A DNA stretch of 32,155 bases from Candidatus Nitrosopumilus sp. (GTDB lineage Archaea > Thermoproteota > Nitrososphaeria > Nitrososphaerales > Nitrosopumilaceae): contig JABMOR010000084.1 of NCBI GenBank assembly GCA_013203245.1, positions 1 to 32,155 on the forward strand. Reading direction: 5' to 3'. The notes beneath the pieces are model-generated. The model did not search any database. It saw nothing but the letters and a program-made list of their open reading frames with translations, and had not been told where the DNA came from. Both the position numbers and the translations under genes were made by a program. Positions 1 to 7,697 of this stretch are shown here, piece after piece. How positions within the stretch are numbered: position 1 is the first letter of the stretch; each line of letters begins with the position of its first letter.

Positions 1-207
1 AGTCAAACAGAATTATTGAAACATTTGGCAGATGGTAATGAAGCAAAATGTGTTGTTTGTGGAAGAACAGCACTTAATACTAAATTGGATTTACATCACA
101 AAAATCATGACAAAACTGATGATAGTTACAAGAATATTGAGATTTTATGTGAAAAACATCATCAAGAAAAAGAAGGTAGAGATAAGAAACTAAGTGATTT
201 AAAATGA
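1..207 (+). CDS. HNH-type zinc-binding protein, C-terminal part (5' end outside window)
   Basis: The frame is open from base 1, so this is the end of a gene that begins upstream; the TTG at base 16 is an internal codon, not a convincing start. What remains has a CVVC knuckle, then LDLHHKNHDK, then an Asn and a LCEKHH pair. This Cys-Cys/His-His/Asn/Cys-His layout is that of HNH nuclease (beta-beta-alpha metal) domains, which cut DNA in restriction systems, homing elements and phages. The fragment ends in a Lys-rich tail. Without the N-terminus one cannot tell a nuclease from a zinc-finger relative. It lies next to other accessory genes, which fits a mobile-element or defence origin. Confidence 0.6.
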   Translation, partial: SQTELLKHLADGNEAKCVVCGRTALNTKLDLHHKNHDKTDDSYKNIEILCEKHHQEKEGRDKKLSDLK

Positions 208-231
208 AGTCTATAATAATTATCAATGTAG

Positions 232-705
232 GTGGTGTTTATTATTTCATATTCTAGAAAAAAATTCAAACTAACATTACCTATACGTGAAATTCAAGAA
301 TCTGATGCATCCCAAGAATTTGTTAATGAACTAACTCCTATTAATGACATAGATTTAGAATTTTTGGTACCATATAATGTAGATGATAGATACATCTTCG
401 TTTATGATTTAGATGATAGAGTTATGGCATTTTTGACATTTTATGATAAAGTTGATCATTATCATTTAGATTTAGTTGAAACAAATCGTATGCATCCTGA
501 ATCTGATAAACTAAATCCTGGGATTGCACTGATTTTAACTTTGGAGGGATTGTCTCGTAATGCTAATTTTGATATAATAACATTGCATTCAACTCCTGAC
601 AACATTGGATTGTATCAATCCCGTGGTTATGTTGTAAATGGGGAATCCTACTATTTCTCAGATTATAATGTGATGTTAACTCCTATGATTAAGCATCTTA
701 CATAG
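232..705 (+). CDS. GNAT-like acetyltransferase
   Basis: A 157-residue protein on a GTG start (232; GTG 235 is equally possible). The C-terminal half reads like a GNAT fold: a beta strand and helix around residues 95-110 (LNPGIALILTLEGLSR), a strand (FDIITLHS), then NIGLYQSRGYV. The last is the typical N-x-x-x-L/Y-x-x-x-G-F/Y end of motif B, where acetyl-CoA N-acetyltransferases hold the cofactor. The usual Q/R-x-x-G-x-G/A phosphate loop is weak: only NPGIA is seen. The substrate is unknown. The gene ends 8 bases inside the convergent ribbon-helix-helix gene. A toxin-type GNAT paired with that RHH protein is conceivable, but such pairs are normally co-directional. Confidence 0.5.
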   Translation: MVFIISYSRKKFKLTLPIREIQESDASQEFVNELTPINDIDLEFLVPYNVDDRYIFVYDLDDRVMAFLTFYDKVDHYHLDLVETNRMHPESDKLNPGIALILTLEGLSRNANFDIITLHSTPDNIGLYQSRGYVVNGESYYFSDYNVMLTPMIKHLT

Positions 706-934
706 CTGTCAGTGGTTTAGAATGATTGTGTATTGGTATGTATTTTTTTCCTTTTATCATCGATGCAGGAATTGAGGTGCCTCTGATTATTTCTAAAGTT
801 TTTATCACTTCTGGATGTTCTCTTAACATGATTTCTAAAAGACCTGACATACTTTCTTGTCTTGAGGATGCTAGTATGCCTAACACCGACTTTAACTCTA
901 CACTGAAGTTGCTAGTGACTCTTTCTTTTGTCAT
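698..934 (-). CDS. Ribbon-helix-helix (CopG/MetJ-like) DNA-binding protein
   Basis: A 78-residue protein. The N-terminus (MTKERVTSNFSVELKSVLGILA) gives one short strand, then helix 1 and helix 2 (ESMSGLLEIMLREHPEV), the ribbon-helix-helix plan of CopG/Arc-type dimeric repressors. Its start codon lies inside a perfect 14-bp palindrome, and a TATA-like box (957-963) sits about 26 bases upstream, so the message is probably leaderless and the protein may repress itself. The C-terminal tail is short and basic with no clear domain. The assignment to RHH rests on helix pattern and size, not on a signature residue. It converges with the GNAT-like gene and overlaps its end by 8 bases. Confidence 0.55.
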   Translation of the reverse strand: MTKERVTSNFSVELKSVLGILASSRQESMSGLLEIMLREHPEVIKTLEIIRGTSIPASMIKGKKYIPIHNHSKPLTAM

Positions 935-945
935 ACTATAGTATG
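932..945. promoter_or_regulatory. Perfect 14-bp palindrome over the RHH gene start (candidate operator)
   Basis: CATACTATAGTATG is perfectly self-complementary and contains the ATG of the ribbon-helix-helix gene (read on the minus strand, 932-934). A further GTATGC copy follows at 952-957, next to the TATA-like box. Position over the predicted transcription start fits autorepression by the RHH protein; that link is inferred. Confidence 0.5.
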
Positions 946-956
946 CACATGGTATG

Positions 957-963
957 CTATAAA
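957..963 (-). promoter_or_regulatory. TATA box of the RHH gene
   Basis: TTTATAG on the minus strand is centred about 26 bases before the ATG at 934, the archaeal spacing for a leaderless transcript. Confidence 0.45.
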
Positions 964-1150
964 CATAACTTTTAGGCGTGATTAGGAATGAAAAAGCACA
1001 TTTTAGATTAAATCTGGATTAAAAACTATGTCTCATTCGAGGGTAGGGAATTAATCCGTGAGAATGAATTTTTACAATCCCCATAATGGTTAATTAAAAA
1101 TGGATTGATTCTCGTTGATCAATGATTTGAATTTATAAAATTCGTAATGA

Positions 1151-1708
1151 TTATTTTTGATTTAGAAAATCCCAAAGTGTCACAAGTCCATAAAGTTCAC
1201 CTTTCTTTGTAAGAATAACACAATCACTAGAAGATTCTAAAAATGGTTTTACATGTATTCCAGAAGTACTACATGGAACTATTGGTGGTGATTCTTCCAT
1301 GAATTCTGAAACTTTAATCTTTGAATCTTTTGTACTTGTTTTTCTTGTGGCCAACTTCATAGTTGTAATTTTTCCTCTTACAATGCCATTATCAATTACT
1401 GGGATACATTCAAACTTGTGTTTGATAATTAAATCAATTGCTTTAACTAATGTTTGATTAGGTTTTACAAATTCTATTTTCTTTTTACCAAACTCACATA
1501 ATGGTTTGGATGTGACATTTTGTTTTTTGTAAAGATATTCGTATATTTTTTTGATTATGGGTAATTTTGGAACATATTTTTTTGTCTCCATTCTTGCAAT
1601 TGTACTTCTTGGTTCATCAATAGCTCTTGCTAATTGAGGTTGAGTAATTCCCATAGATTTACGCATCTCAATAATATAATCAACAGTTGGAAGGTCTACA
1701 ACATTCAA
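1151..1708 (-). CDS. XRE-type HTH regulator with CBS domain pair
   Basis: 185 residues. Residues about 8-60 form an XRE/lambda-repressor-like HTH (IIEMRKSMGITQPQLARAI, then STIARMETKKYVP). Residues about 65-183 form two CBS motifs (FVKPNQTLVKAIDLIIKH...CIPVID...GKITTMKLA and KVSEFMEES...CVILTKKGELYGLVTLWDFL). Such archaeal HTH-CBS proteins bind DNA and sense adenine nucleotides through the CBS pair; the ligand here is not known. The start is TTG: no ATG precedes the HTH in frame, and a TATA box (1732-1739) lies about 26 bases before it, giving a leaderless message. It is divergent from the replicon-like operon starting at 1786 and is the natural candidate to control it. The nearest in-frame alternative start, the Met at residue 15, would cut into the HTH. 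Confidence 0.75.
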   Translation of the reverse strand: MNVVDLPTVDYIIEMRKSMGITQPQLARAIDEPRSTIARMETKKYVPKLPIIKKIYEYLYKKQNVTSKPLCEFGKKKIEFVKPNQTLVKAIDLIIKHKFECIPVIDNGIVRGKITTMKLATRKTSTKDSKIKVSEFMEESPPIVPCSTSGIHVKPFLESSSDCVILTKKGELYGLVTLWDFLNQK

Positions 1709-1731
1709 ATCTGATTTCTCTACTTGTATTG

Positions 1732-1739
1732 TTTTATAA
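1732..1739. promoter_or_regulatory. Symmetrical TATA box between divergent XRE-CBS gene and replicon-like operon
   Basis: TTTTATAA reads as a TATA element on both strands. It is about 26 bases from the TTG start at 1708 on the minus strand. On the plus strand it would start transcription near 1762, some 24 bases before the ATG at 1786. Confidence 0.4.
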
Positions 1740-1785
1740 CATTATTGTTACAAATTCACAAACCAAACAGTGGCGTAGTAGTACC

Positions 1786-1941
1786 ATGCAAACAATACAA
1801 TGTACAAAGCACAAAACAGAGTTTCAGTTACCATCAACTGAAGACGAATTTCTCTCAGGATGCCTGCATGAAGAAGTAGAATGTCTATGTGAGCATACTG
1901 AGCGATACCCAAAATGCAGATTCCAGGAGGTAAGAAATTGA
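1786..1941 (+). CDS. Small Cys/His-rich protein, unknown function
   Basis: 51 residues from the ATG at 1786. Six cysteines and three histidines are packed into the short chain (C-T-K-H, then CLHEEVECLCEHTERYPKC), so it very likely binds one zinc ion; no known family is recognised. It is the first gene of a co-directional set: its end overlaps the next gene (start 1914) by 28 bases. The reading frame stays open upstream across the presumed promoter, but the ATG here is the first sensible start after the TATA box at 1732-1739. Function unknown; a DNA- or protein-binding accessory factor of the element is possible. Confidence 0.5.
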   Translation: MQTIQCTKHKTEFQLPSTEDEFLSGCLHEEVECLCEHTERYPKCRFQEVRN

Positions 1942-2129
1942 ATTTTGAGCCTAATTTCACCCTCAAATCAAGCCTTTTGCTGGTTCAAGATAAGGTTCAG
2001 TATAGACAAAAGAAGATTCTAGAACTACGAAAAGCAGGATTCTCAAATGTGGGCATCTCTGATAAATTGGGATACTGTCTCTCTACAGTTGAGAAGGACA
2101 TTCAAAAATTAAGACTGGGGGCACTCTAA
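1914..2129 (+). CDS. Small helix-turn-helix protein
   Basis: 71 residues. Residues about 33-68 (QKKILELRKAGFSNVGISDKLGYCLSTVEKDIQKLR) are a clear HTH of the sigma-region-4/LuxR or resolvase type: helix, GFSN turn, ISDKLG helix, then the recognition helix STVEKDIQKL. It overlaps the preceding gene by 28 bases, and its stop shares one base with the next start (TAATG), so translation is probably coupled. As a partner of the adjacent P-loop ATPase it may bind an origin or regulate the operon. That role is inferred from context only. Confidence 0.6.
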   Translation: MQIPGGKKLNFEPNFTLKSSLLLVQDKVQYRQKKILELRKAGFSNVGISDKLGYCLSTVEKDIQKLRLGAL

Positions 2130-3631
2130 TGCGTTATCAATGTATGTCATGTGATCTTGTTGGTCTTAACTATGATGATTTTGAAGATTGTAGATGCAAC
2201 CGTCATGAGGTTTTAGAATTTCCTGATCAAGAAGACCAAAAAAATCTAAAATCAACAAAATCCTCAAAGAAAATTCAGAAAACAAAAGTCAAGGGATTGA
2301 TTGGAAATTATTTTGTAGAATCAATAACTCTCAATGGAAAACCATACTTTCTTTGTTATGACAAACTAACAAAGACAATACTTCCTAAAGACAAAATAGA
2401 GGATGAAGAAACAATCTATGTTCCAATTAGTATGGAGGAATACGGTTACCCGCCATATTCTTTCTCAGATGAAGAACTAGATGAACTGATTTCTGGAAAT
2501 ATATCAAAGGAAGAAATCCTAGATAGTCTTAAAAAATTCATTGACAAGTTCATCAATGCAAATGAAAACATAAAACATCTAATTTTGGGTGATTTGTTTT
2601 TGACATATTCGCAAGAATGGATGACTACAACACACTTTTTGTATTTTGTAGGTGAAACAGAATCTGGAAAGAGTTCTGCACTACATCTATTCAAAATCCT
2701 GGGATATCGGTGCCTATACGGAGTAGATATCCCAATTGCAGACATCTACAACTTTCTTGGATTAGATGAAGAGGCAACTGGAATAGTGGCAGAAGATGAG
2801 GCACAAGAACTAGGCTTTAATCGAGACAAAATACGACTCTACAAGAATTCGTATGCAAAAGGGTCTCTCAAACCCATCATTATTCTTCTCAAAAATGGAA
2901 GAAAGCAGGTTTTCTACAAGACCTTTTGTTTCAAAGTCTTTGCAGGTGAAAAAGTCCCTACTGACAAAGGCTTCAATGAAAGACTTGCAGTCATCCATAT
3001 GGTACAAGGACATACTGAGAAAAACATCAAACGACTTGATCAGGATGATCTTTTGTCCTTGGAAAAATTGCGTAAGCAATTACTTGTTTGGAAGACACAA
3101 AATGTCGAAAATGGCCTTGATCAGAGCGATTCTGGTCTAAAAGCCCGTGATCAAGAACTCTGGGAAGACTATCTGAGAATCCTGACGGGTACAAAATATG
3201 AAGAAGCATCAAAACAAGTTGTAAAATTCTATACTGCACAAAGACATGGGAAAATATGGGATAGTCTTGAAGCCAGAATTTTCAAATCCGTTGTAGAGAC
3301 GATGAAAGACTATTCGCTAGTCTTTAAAGATCTGTGGACCTCAATCACTGCAGGTTTGAATATTCCTGGAGATCTAGAACGAGGAACATTCACAGAACAT
3401 GAAACGGGAAAAAAGATTACACAGAACTCTTTGGCAAAACTCCTTGAAGAGAAATTTCAAGGGATAAAGAAACCAAAGTATGAACAAATCGACGAGAAGA
3501 CCCGAAAAATAACATGTTATGTATTTGACCAAAATGTGGTTGAAAAACTATCTACAAAATACAATGTTACAATGGGTCTAGATAGTTTTCCAAGTGGTGC
3601 AAGTGGTATTGATGGTCGAGAGTCAACTTAG
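2129..3631 (+). CDS. Zinc-finger P-loop ATPase, replication helicase-like (mobile element)
   Basis: 500 residues. The N-terminus carries C5-x2-C8 and C21-x-C23-x2-H26, a small zinc ribbon, followed by a Lys/Ser-rich linker to about residue 55. A P-loop NTPase core follows: Walker A GETESGKSS near residues 175-183, Walker B-like GIVAEDEAQ near 216-224, and a conserved Arg in FNERLAVIHM near 283-292 that could be an arginine finger. This fits superfamily-3/DnaB-like or DUF927-type helicases used by plasmids and viruses to unwind their own DNA; no primase active site is recognised. It is coupled by TAATG to the HTH gene. The frame after the stop at 3629-3631 continues with a repetitive Thr-rich stretch. 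The exact family is uncertain, but a mobile-element replication role is the best reading. Confidence 0.6.
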   Translation: MRYQCMSCDLVGLNYDDFEDCRCNRHEVLEFPDQEDQKNLKSTKSSKKIQKTKVKGLIGNYFVESITLNGKPYFLCYDKLTKTILPKDKIEDEETIYVPISMEEYGYPPYSFSDEELDELISGNISKEEILDSLKKFIDKFINANENIKHLILGDLFLTYSQEWMTTTHFLYFVGETESGKSSALHLFKILGYRCLYGVDIPIADIYNFLGLDEEATGIVAEDEAQELGFNRDKIRLYKNSYAKGSLKPIIILLKNGRKQVFYKTFCFKVFAGEKVPTDKGFNERLAVIHMVQGHTEKNIKRLDQDDLLSLEKLRKQLLVWKTQNVENGLDQSDSGLKARDQELWEDYLRILTGTKYEEASKQVVKFYTAQRHGKIWDSLEARIFKSVVETMKDYSLVFKDLWTSITAGLNIPGDLERGTFTEHETGKKITQNSLAKLLEEKFQGIKKPKYEQIDEKTRKITCYVFDQNVVEKLSTKYNVTMGLDSFPSGASGIDGREST

Positions 3632-3834
3632 ACTACCTTTACCACTTTGACCACTTTAATCGTAATTGTGTATTGCAAGTAATGCTGAGTGATTTTATTT
3701 TTGAGACCAGGCACAATTAATTGGGAAATACTACATATTTTTGACAGTATTTTCAGTACGACTGCAGATTTAGGTTTGAACATGTGCAGTATTTTGAGAA
3801 CCTGATCCCTTGAATAGCTAAATACCATAACCAC
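3628..3834 (-). CDS. Possible small protein, unknown
   Basis: An open frame of 68 residues with GTG at 3834 or ATG at 3828, no recognised domain, and a C-terminus KVVKVVKVV produced by the short tandem repeat at 3632-3660. It fills a gap and is divergent from the 47-residue frame at 3846, with a 10-bp palindrome (ATGATATCAT, 3838-3847) between them. It may be a small element-encoded protein or chance. Its end overlaps the ATPase gene by 4 bases. Confidence 0.25.
   Translation of the reverse strand: MVMVFSYSRDQVLKILHMFKPKSAVVLKILSKICSISQLIVPGLKNKITQHYLQYTITIKVVKVVKVV
3632..3660 (+). repeat. Short tandem repeat (9-bp period) after the ATPase gene
   Basis: Three near-copies of a 9-base unit (ACTACCTTT, ACCACTTTG, ACCACTTTA) directly follow the TAG of the ATPase gene. 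They continue its frame as Thr-Thr-Phe/Leu repeats. Confidence 0.55.
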
Positions 3835-3845
3835 GTAATGATATC

Positions 3846-3989
3846 ATGGGATATTTTGTAAAGGCACAGATTGCCCAGAACATGTCAATTGAAGTTTCAG
3901 GCGATGATGTCGCTATAGTGATACAATTGTTAAACGACGTGACTAGAAAGTTTTTCCCGTTGTCCCCTGCATCAAAGATTGAGATTTAG
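3846..3989 (+). CDS. Small protein, unknown function
   Basis: 47 residues starting MGYFVKAQIAQNMSIEVSGDD and ending PLSPASKIEI. The middle (DVAIVIQLLNDVTRKFF) looks like an amphipathic helix after a short strand, as in small dimeric regulators, but no family is recognised. An ATGATATCAT palindrome overlaps the start. It ends the replicon-like cassette; about 110 AT-rich bases follow before the restriction-modification gene. Confidence 0.35.
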   Translation: MGYFVKAQIAQNMSIEVSGDDVAIVIQLLNDVTRKFFPLSPASKIEI

Positions 3990-4062
3990 ATTGATTATCG
4001 ATTCAATGTGAATATGATGTGAACTACACCTAGAATTTTGAAAATTTCTGTAGAAAATTAAA

Positions 4063-4070
4063 TTATAAAT
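4063..4070 (+). promoter_or_regulatory. TATA box of the restriction-modification gene
   Basis: TTATAAAT lies 35 bases before the ATG at 4102, predicting a transcript start near 4092 and a leader of about ten bases. Confidence 0.4.
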
Positions 4071-4101
4071 CTAATATATCATGATTTTTAGCATAATGTA
4101 A

Positions 4102-7100
4102 ATGTCAAAAGTTAAGATTAATCTCCAATTACAAAATCTTAAAGAATTTTTATTAGATCAAAATTCGGAAGTATCTAAAGATTATATCACAAAATTACTT
4201 TCTGGAAAACTTAAACGCCCAGAAGAAACATTTGTTCATACAATTCTTAATGATGCATTTTGGGAAGAAAGAGGTTATTCCATTAATGAACGAAATTTTG
4301 AAGCACCGGCAGGAGGAAATGGTAGAGTCGAAGGCTCTCTTGAATTTTATGGGAAAAAAATTGCAATAGAATGTAAAAAACCATATGAAGTAAGAAAAGA
4401 TAAGGAGGAAATTAATGAATTAGATGGAAACGATATCCATGAATTAAAAGATCAAATTGGGGAATATCTGATAACTCATGATTTTATAATTTTTACAAAT
4501 GGATTTCATTGGTATTTTTATTCCAAAGAATCATATCGTATATGGTTAATTAATAAAGATAGTAAAAAAATAGATTTAAAACCATATTTCAAACATTTAA
4601 CACATAAAGAAATTTTTGATGAACAGTCTCCTGATTATATAGAAAATTTTCTGAATAAGGACAATATTCTTGAATCTCTTTCATCATTTGAAAATAAAAC
4701 AATCAGACACATTTTATCTGATAAATTTTTTTTAGATTTAAAAAATTGGGTTGAATTTGTAGATTTTGTTTTGAGAGATGTTCCTGCAGATACAAAAGCT
4801 AGGACAACCACATTAATCAATAAATTAATTTTTGTTCGTACAATGGAAGGTGTTGGTGTAATTCCTAATGGATTTTTATCAACTCTTTGGGATAACAAAA
4901 AAGGTATTAGAAAATCAACAGTGAGTTTTATTGATCAAATTGATGATGAATTAAGTGAAATATATGATACAGAATTATTTACATCAAAATTTATTGAAGA
5001 TAAAGACGGTAAACCAGTATTAGATTCGACTGGATCACCTGAATATAATTCAAAAAGGAAAAAAAACTTTGCATATAATGGAATACCAGAAGAATTTTTT
5101 GATGGACTTCTTAAACAATCAGAAGAACTAAATCTTAAAAATACTGGAATTACAAAAATTATTTGGAAAGATAGATCATTTTACATAAGAAGTTTATACT
5201 GGTGGAAATTTGAATCAATTTCTGCAGATATTCTAGGTAAAGCATATGAAACATATTTTGCTATTGAAAGAAAGAAACTTGGAATATTTTATACACCAAT
5301 TTTAATGACAGAATACCTTACCAAAAAAACTATCAGCAATGTATTTGATTCTAAAATTAATTTGTTAAAAGATGAATTTACTAGAGAAGAATGGAATATT
5401 AGTAAAATACAATCAATAGGAGAAGAAATCAAAGATCTTAAAATATGTGATCCTAGTTGTGGTTCTGGTTCATTTTTAATTCAAGCAATGAGGGTTGTTT
5501 GGTACAAATACAAAGAAATTGAAGAAATTTTAAAAAAATATGAAAAAAGCCTGGAAGAAGGAAAAAGTAATCTAGATAAATTCTCTTCAGAAAAATTTGG
5601 TATTTTAAGATATTTAGAGATATTATTTAGAATTAAAGATAATCAAGAGCGTATTGGTTCTATGATTTTAAGACATATTTATGGAAATGATAAAGATGTG
5701 AAAGCGGTAGACACTGCCAAATTAAATATTTGGTTAGAATGTTTAAGACTAGATCCAAATTCATTTAGAAGAGAAGTAGTAAAAAACAAACGCCATGTAT
5801 TACCAAATTTAGAACTTAACATTACAGTAGGTGATTCTTTGATCGGATTAGATATTGAATCTGTAGATAATGTTGTTAGTACAATGAGAGATACAATAAA
5901 ACAAATTCATAAATTAAAAAATGAATATACAGAATCTTTTGATAAAACAGCTATTGCAAATACTGCAGTAGAGTTAAGAACAGCTCTAAAAGGATTTGCA
6001 GATCATGAATTTATAAATTTAATTGGTATTACAAAAACAGAATATTTACTTGCGATGCTAACCCCTGCTCATTGGGCAATTCAACATTCTGATGTATTTT
6101 TTGATGATGATGGGAATTTAAAACCACAAGATAAACGTGGGTTTGATGTGATTGTTGGTAACCCGCCATGGGAAGTTTTGAAACCTACAATTGATGAATA
6201 TTTTGGTTCGGTGTATGAAAAAACTCACGATGATAGATTTAGAATGCTTACAAAAGACAAAAAAAATAGTTTTGTAGAAGAAGGACTAAAGAATATAATT
6301 ATTTCAGGTAATTGGGAATACTACAAAAAAGTAATTAAAACGCAAATGGAGTATTTTCAAAAAACTACTTCATTTTCTTATCAGGGGGGAGAATCAAAAG
6401 GTAAAAAATTAGGAGGAGATATCAATCTCTATAAATTATTCGTTGAACAATATTACAAACTATTAAAAAAAGATGGATTATGTGGAGTTGTTCTACCAGC
6501 AAATTTCTATTCTGATCTTGCAGCAAAAGGACTAAGGGAATTAATTTTTAACAATTGTAAAATTATTTCATTATATGGTTTTGATAATCAAAAGGGAATT
6601 TTTGAAGAGATTCATAGACAGTTCAAATTCATCATGTTAGTTTTTGAAAAAGGTGGAAAAACTAGACATTTTAAAGCAACTTTTTATCTACGAGACATAG
6701 AAAAAATCCCATTTTTGGATGAAGAATCTGTAACATATGACCTAGAATTAGTTAAAACTACATCACCAATAGCGATGTCATTAATTGAATGTAAAAATAC
6801 TACAGAAGTAAATATAATTAAAAAACTATATGAACATCCATTATTACTCGATAAAAAATGGGATCTTACATTTACAAATGAATTTCATATGACCAAACAT
6901 GCACCGTTATTTAACAGAGAACAGAAAGGAGAAATTCTTTTTGAAGCAAAAATGATGCATCAATTTACTCATTTATTAGCAGAACCAAGATATTGGGTTG
7001 AAGAAGAAAATGCAAAAAAGGATCTTAATTCTCGTGAAAATAAAAGAGTTAAACAATTTATTAAAAAACTAAATGAAAAATTAGAACCAGAATCACCTGA

Positions 7101-7680
7101 AATACAATTAGATTATAACAATTATAGATTAGCATGGAGAAATATTAGCCGTTCAACAGATCAACGAACTATGATTTGTACAATATTACCACCAAATGTA
7201 TTTCTAGGTAATTCTTTAAATTATATTCGTCCATTATTTTTTAATGGTAAACAATATGTAAAAAGTCTTAATGAAAAAGATCTTTGTTATCTTTGTGGAA
7301 TGTTAAATTCATTTGTACTTGATTTTGTTCTAAGATTTAGAGTTTCTATTAATGCAAATATGTTTTATGTATATGAAATGCCTGTTCCAAGAATATCTGA
7401 AAAAGAGTCCAATTTTCAAAAAATTGTTGAACGTGTGGGAAGTTTAATTTGTATCACAAAGGAATATGAATTGCTAAAACAAAAGTTAGAAATTAAAAAA
7501 ATATACACAAATGAAAATGAAAGAATGAATGCAATTGCAGAAATTAATGCATATGCTGCAAAAATATATAATATTAATGAAGATGAATTAAAGTATATTT
7601 TATCAACATTTCCAATTGTTAAAAACGAACTAAAAGAACTTATTTTAAAAAAATTTCAAACTGTTGATTCGATACAATAA
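4102..7680 (+). CDS. Type IIG (Eco57I-like) restriction-modification enzyme
   Basis: 1192 residues, a single chain carrying nuclease and DNA adenine-N6 methyltransferase. Nuclease: E77 and E90-C-K92 fit a PD-(D/E)XK site. Methyltransferase: GIFYTP at 394-399, motif I D450-P-S-C-G-S-G-S for S-adenosylmethionine, GNDKD near 533, and motif IV N687-P-P-W. The region after about residue 880 should be the target-recognition domain. Such enzymes methylate one adenine in an asymmetric site and cut nearby when it is unmodified. No separate specificity, helicase or BREX gene adjoins it, so it is probably self-contained. The gene is clearly richer in A/T than the helicase gene downstream (codons such as AAA, TTA and ATT dominate), a sign of recent transfer. 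The ATG is supported by a TATA box 35 bases upstream. Confidence 0.88.
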   Translation: MSKVKINLQLQNLKEFLLDQNSEVSKDYITKLLSGKLKRPEETFVHTILNDAFWEERGYSINERNFEAPAGGNGRVEGSLEFYGKKIAIECKKPYEVRKDKEEINELDGNDIHELKDQIGEYLITHDFIIFTNGFHWYFYSKESYRIWLINKDSKKIDLKPYFKHLTHKEIFDEQSPDYIENFLNKDNILESLSSFENKTIRHILSDKFFLDLKNWVEFVDFVLRDVPADTKARTTTLINKLIFVRTMEGVGVIPNGFLSTLWDNKKGIRKSTVSFIDQIDDELSEIYDTELFTSKFIEDKDGKPVLDSTGSPEYNSKRKKNFAYNGIPEEFFDGLLKQSEELNLKNTGITKIIWKDRSFYIRSLYWWKFESISADILGKAYETYFAIERKKLGIFYTPILMTEYLTKKTISNVFDSKINLLKDEFTREEWNISKIQSIGEEIKDLKICDPSCGSGSFLIQAMRVVWYKYKEIEEILKKYEKSLEEGKSNLDKFSSEKFGILRYLEILFRIKDNQERIGSMILRHIYGNDKDVKAVDTAKLNIWLECLRLDPNSFRREVVKNKRHVLPNLELNITVGDSLIGLDIESVDNVVSTMRDTIKQIHKLKNEYTESFDKTAIANTAVELRTALKGFADHEFINLIGITKTEYLLAMLTPAHWAIQHSDVFFDDDGNLKPQDKRGFDVIVGNPPWEVLKPTIDEYFGSVYEKTHDDRFRMLTKDKKNSFVEEGLKNIIISGNWEYYKKVIKTQMEYFQKTTSFSYQGGESKGKKLGGDINLYKLFVEQYYKLLKKDGLCGVVLPANFYSDLAAKGLRELIFNNCKIISLYGFDNQKGIFEEIHRQFKFIMLVFEKGGKTRHFKATFYLRDIEKIPFLDEESVTYDLELVKTTSPIAMSLIECKNTTEVNIIKKLYEHPLLLDKKWDLTFTNEFHMTKHAPLFNREQKGEILFEAKMMHQFTHLLAEPRYWVEEENAKKDLNSRENKRVKQFIKKLNEKLEPESPEIQLDYNNYRLAWRNISRSTDQRTMICTILPPNVFLGNSLNYIRPLFFNGKQYVKSLNEKDLCYLCGMLNSFVLDFVLRFRVSINANMFYVYEMPVPRISEKESNFQKIVERVGSLICITKEYELLKQKLEIKKIYTNENERMNAIAEINAYAAKIYNINEDELKYILSTFPIVKNELKELILKKFQTVDSIQ

Positions 7681-7697
7681 ATAATTTTAAAGAAATA

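Noticed and set aside
726..941. Open frame of 71 codons on the plus strand
   Set aside because: Lies wholly opposite the RHH gene, which has a palindromic operator and TATA box; this frame has no start signal or domain.
1687..1785. Upstream extension of the Cys/His-rich gene
   Set aside because: The added residues cross the TATA box and the divergent promoter and look non-coding; the ATG at 1786 is preferred.
4102..7680. PglX of a BREX system
   Set aside because: An N-terminal ECK nuclease site is present and none of the other BREX genes is nearby, so a type IIG enzyme fits better.
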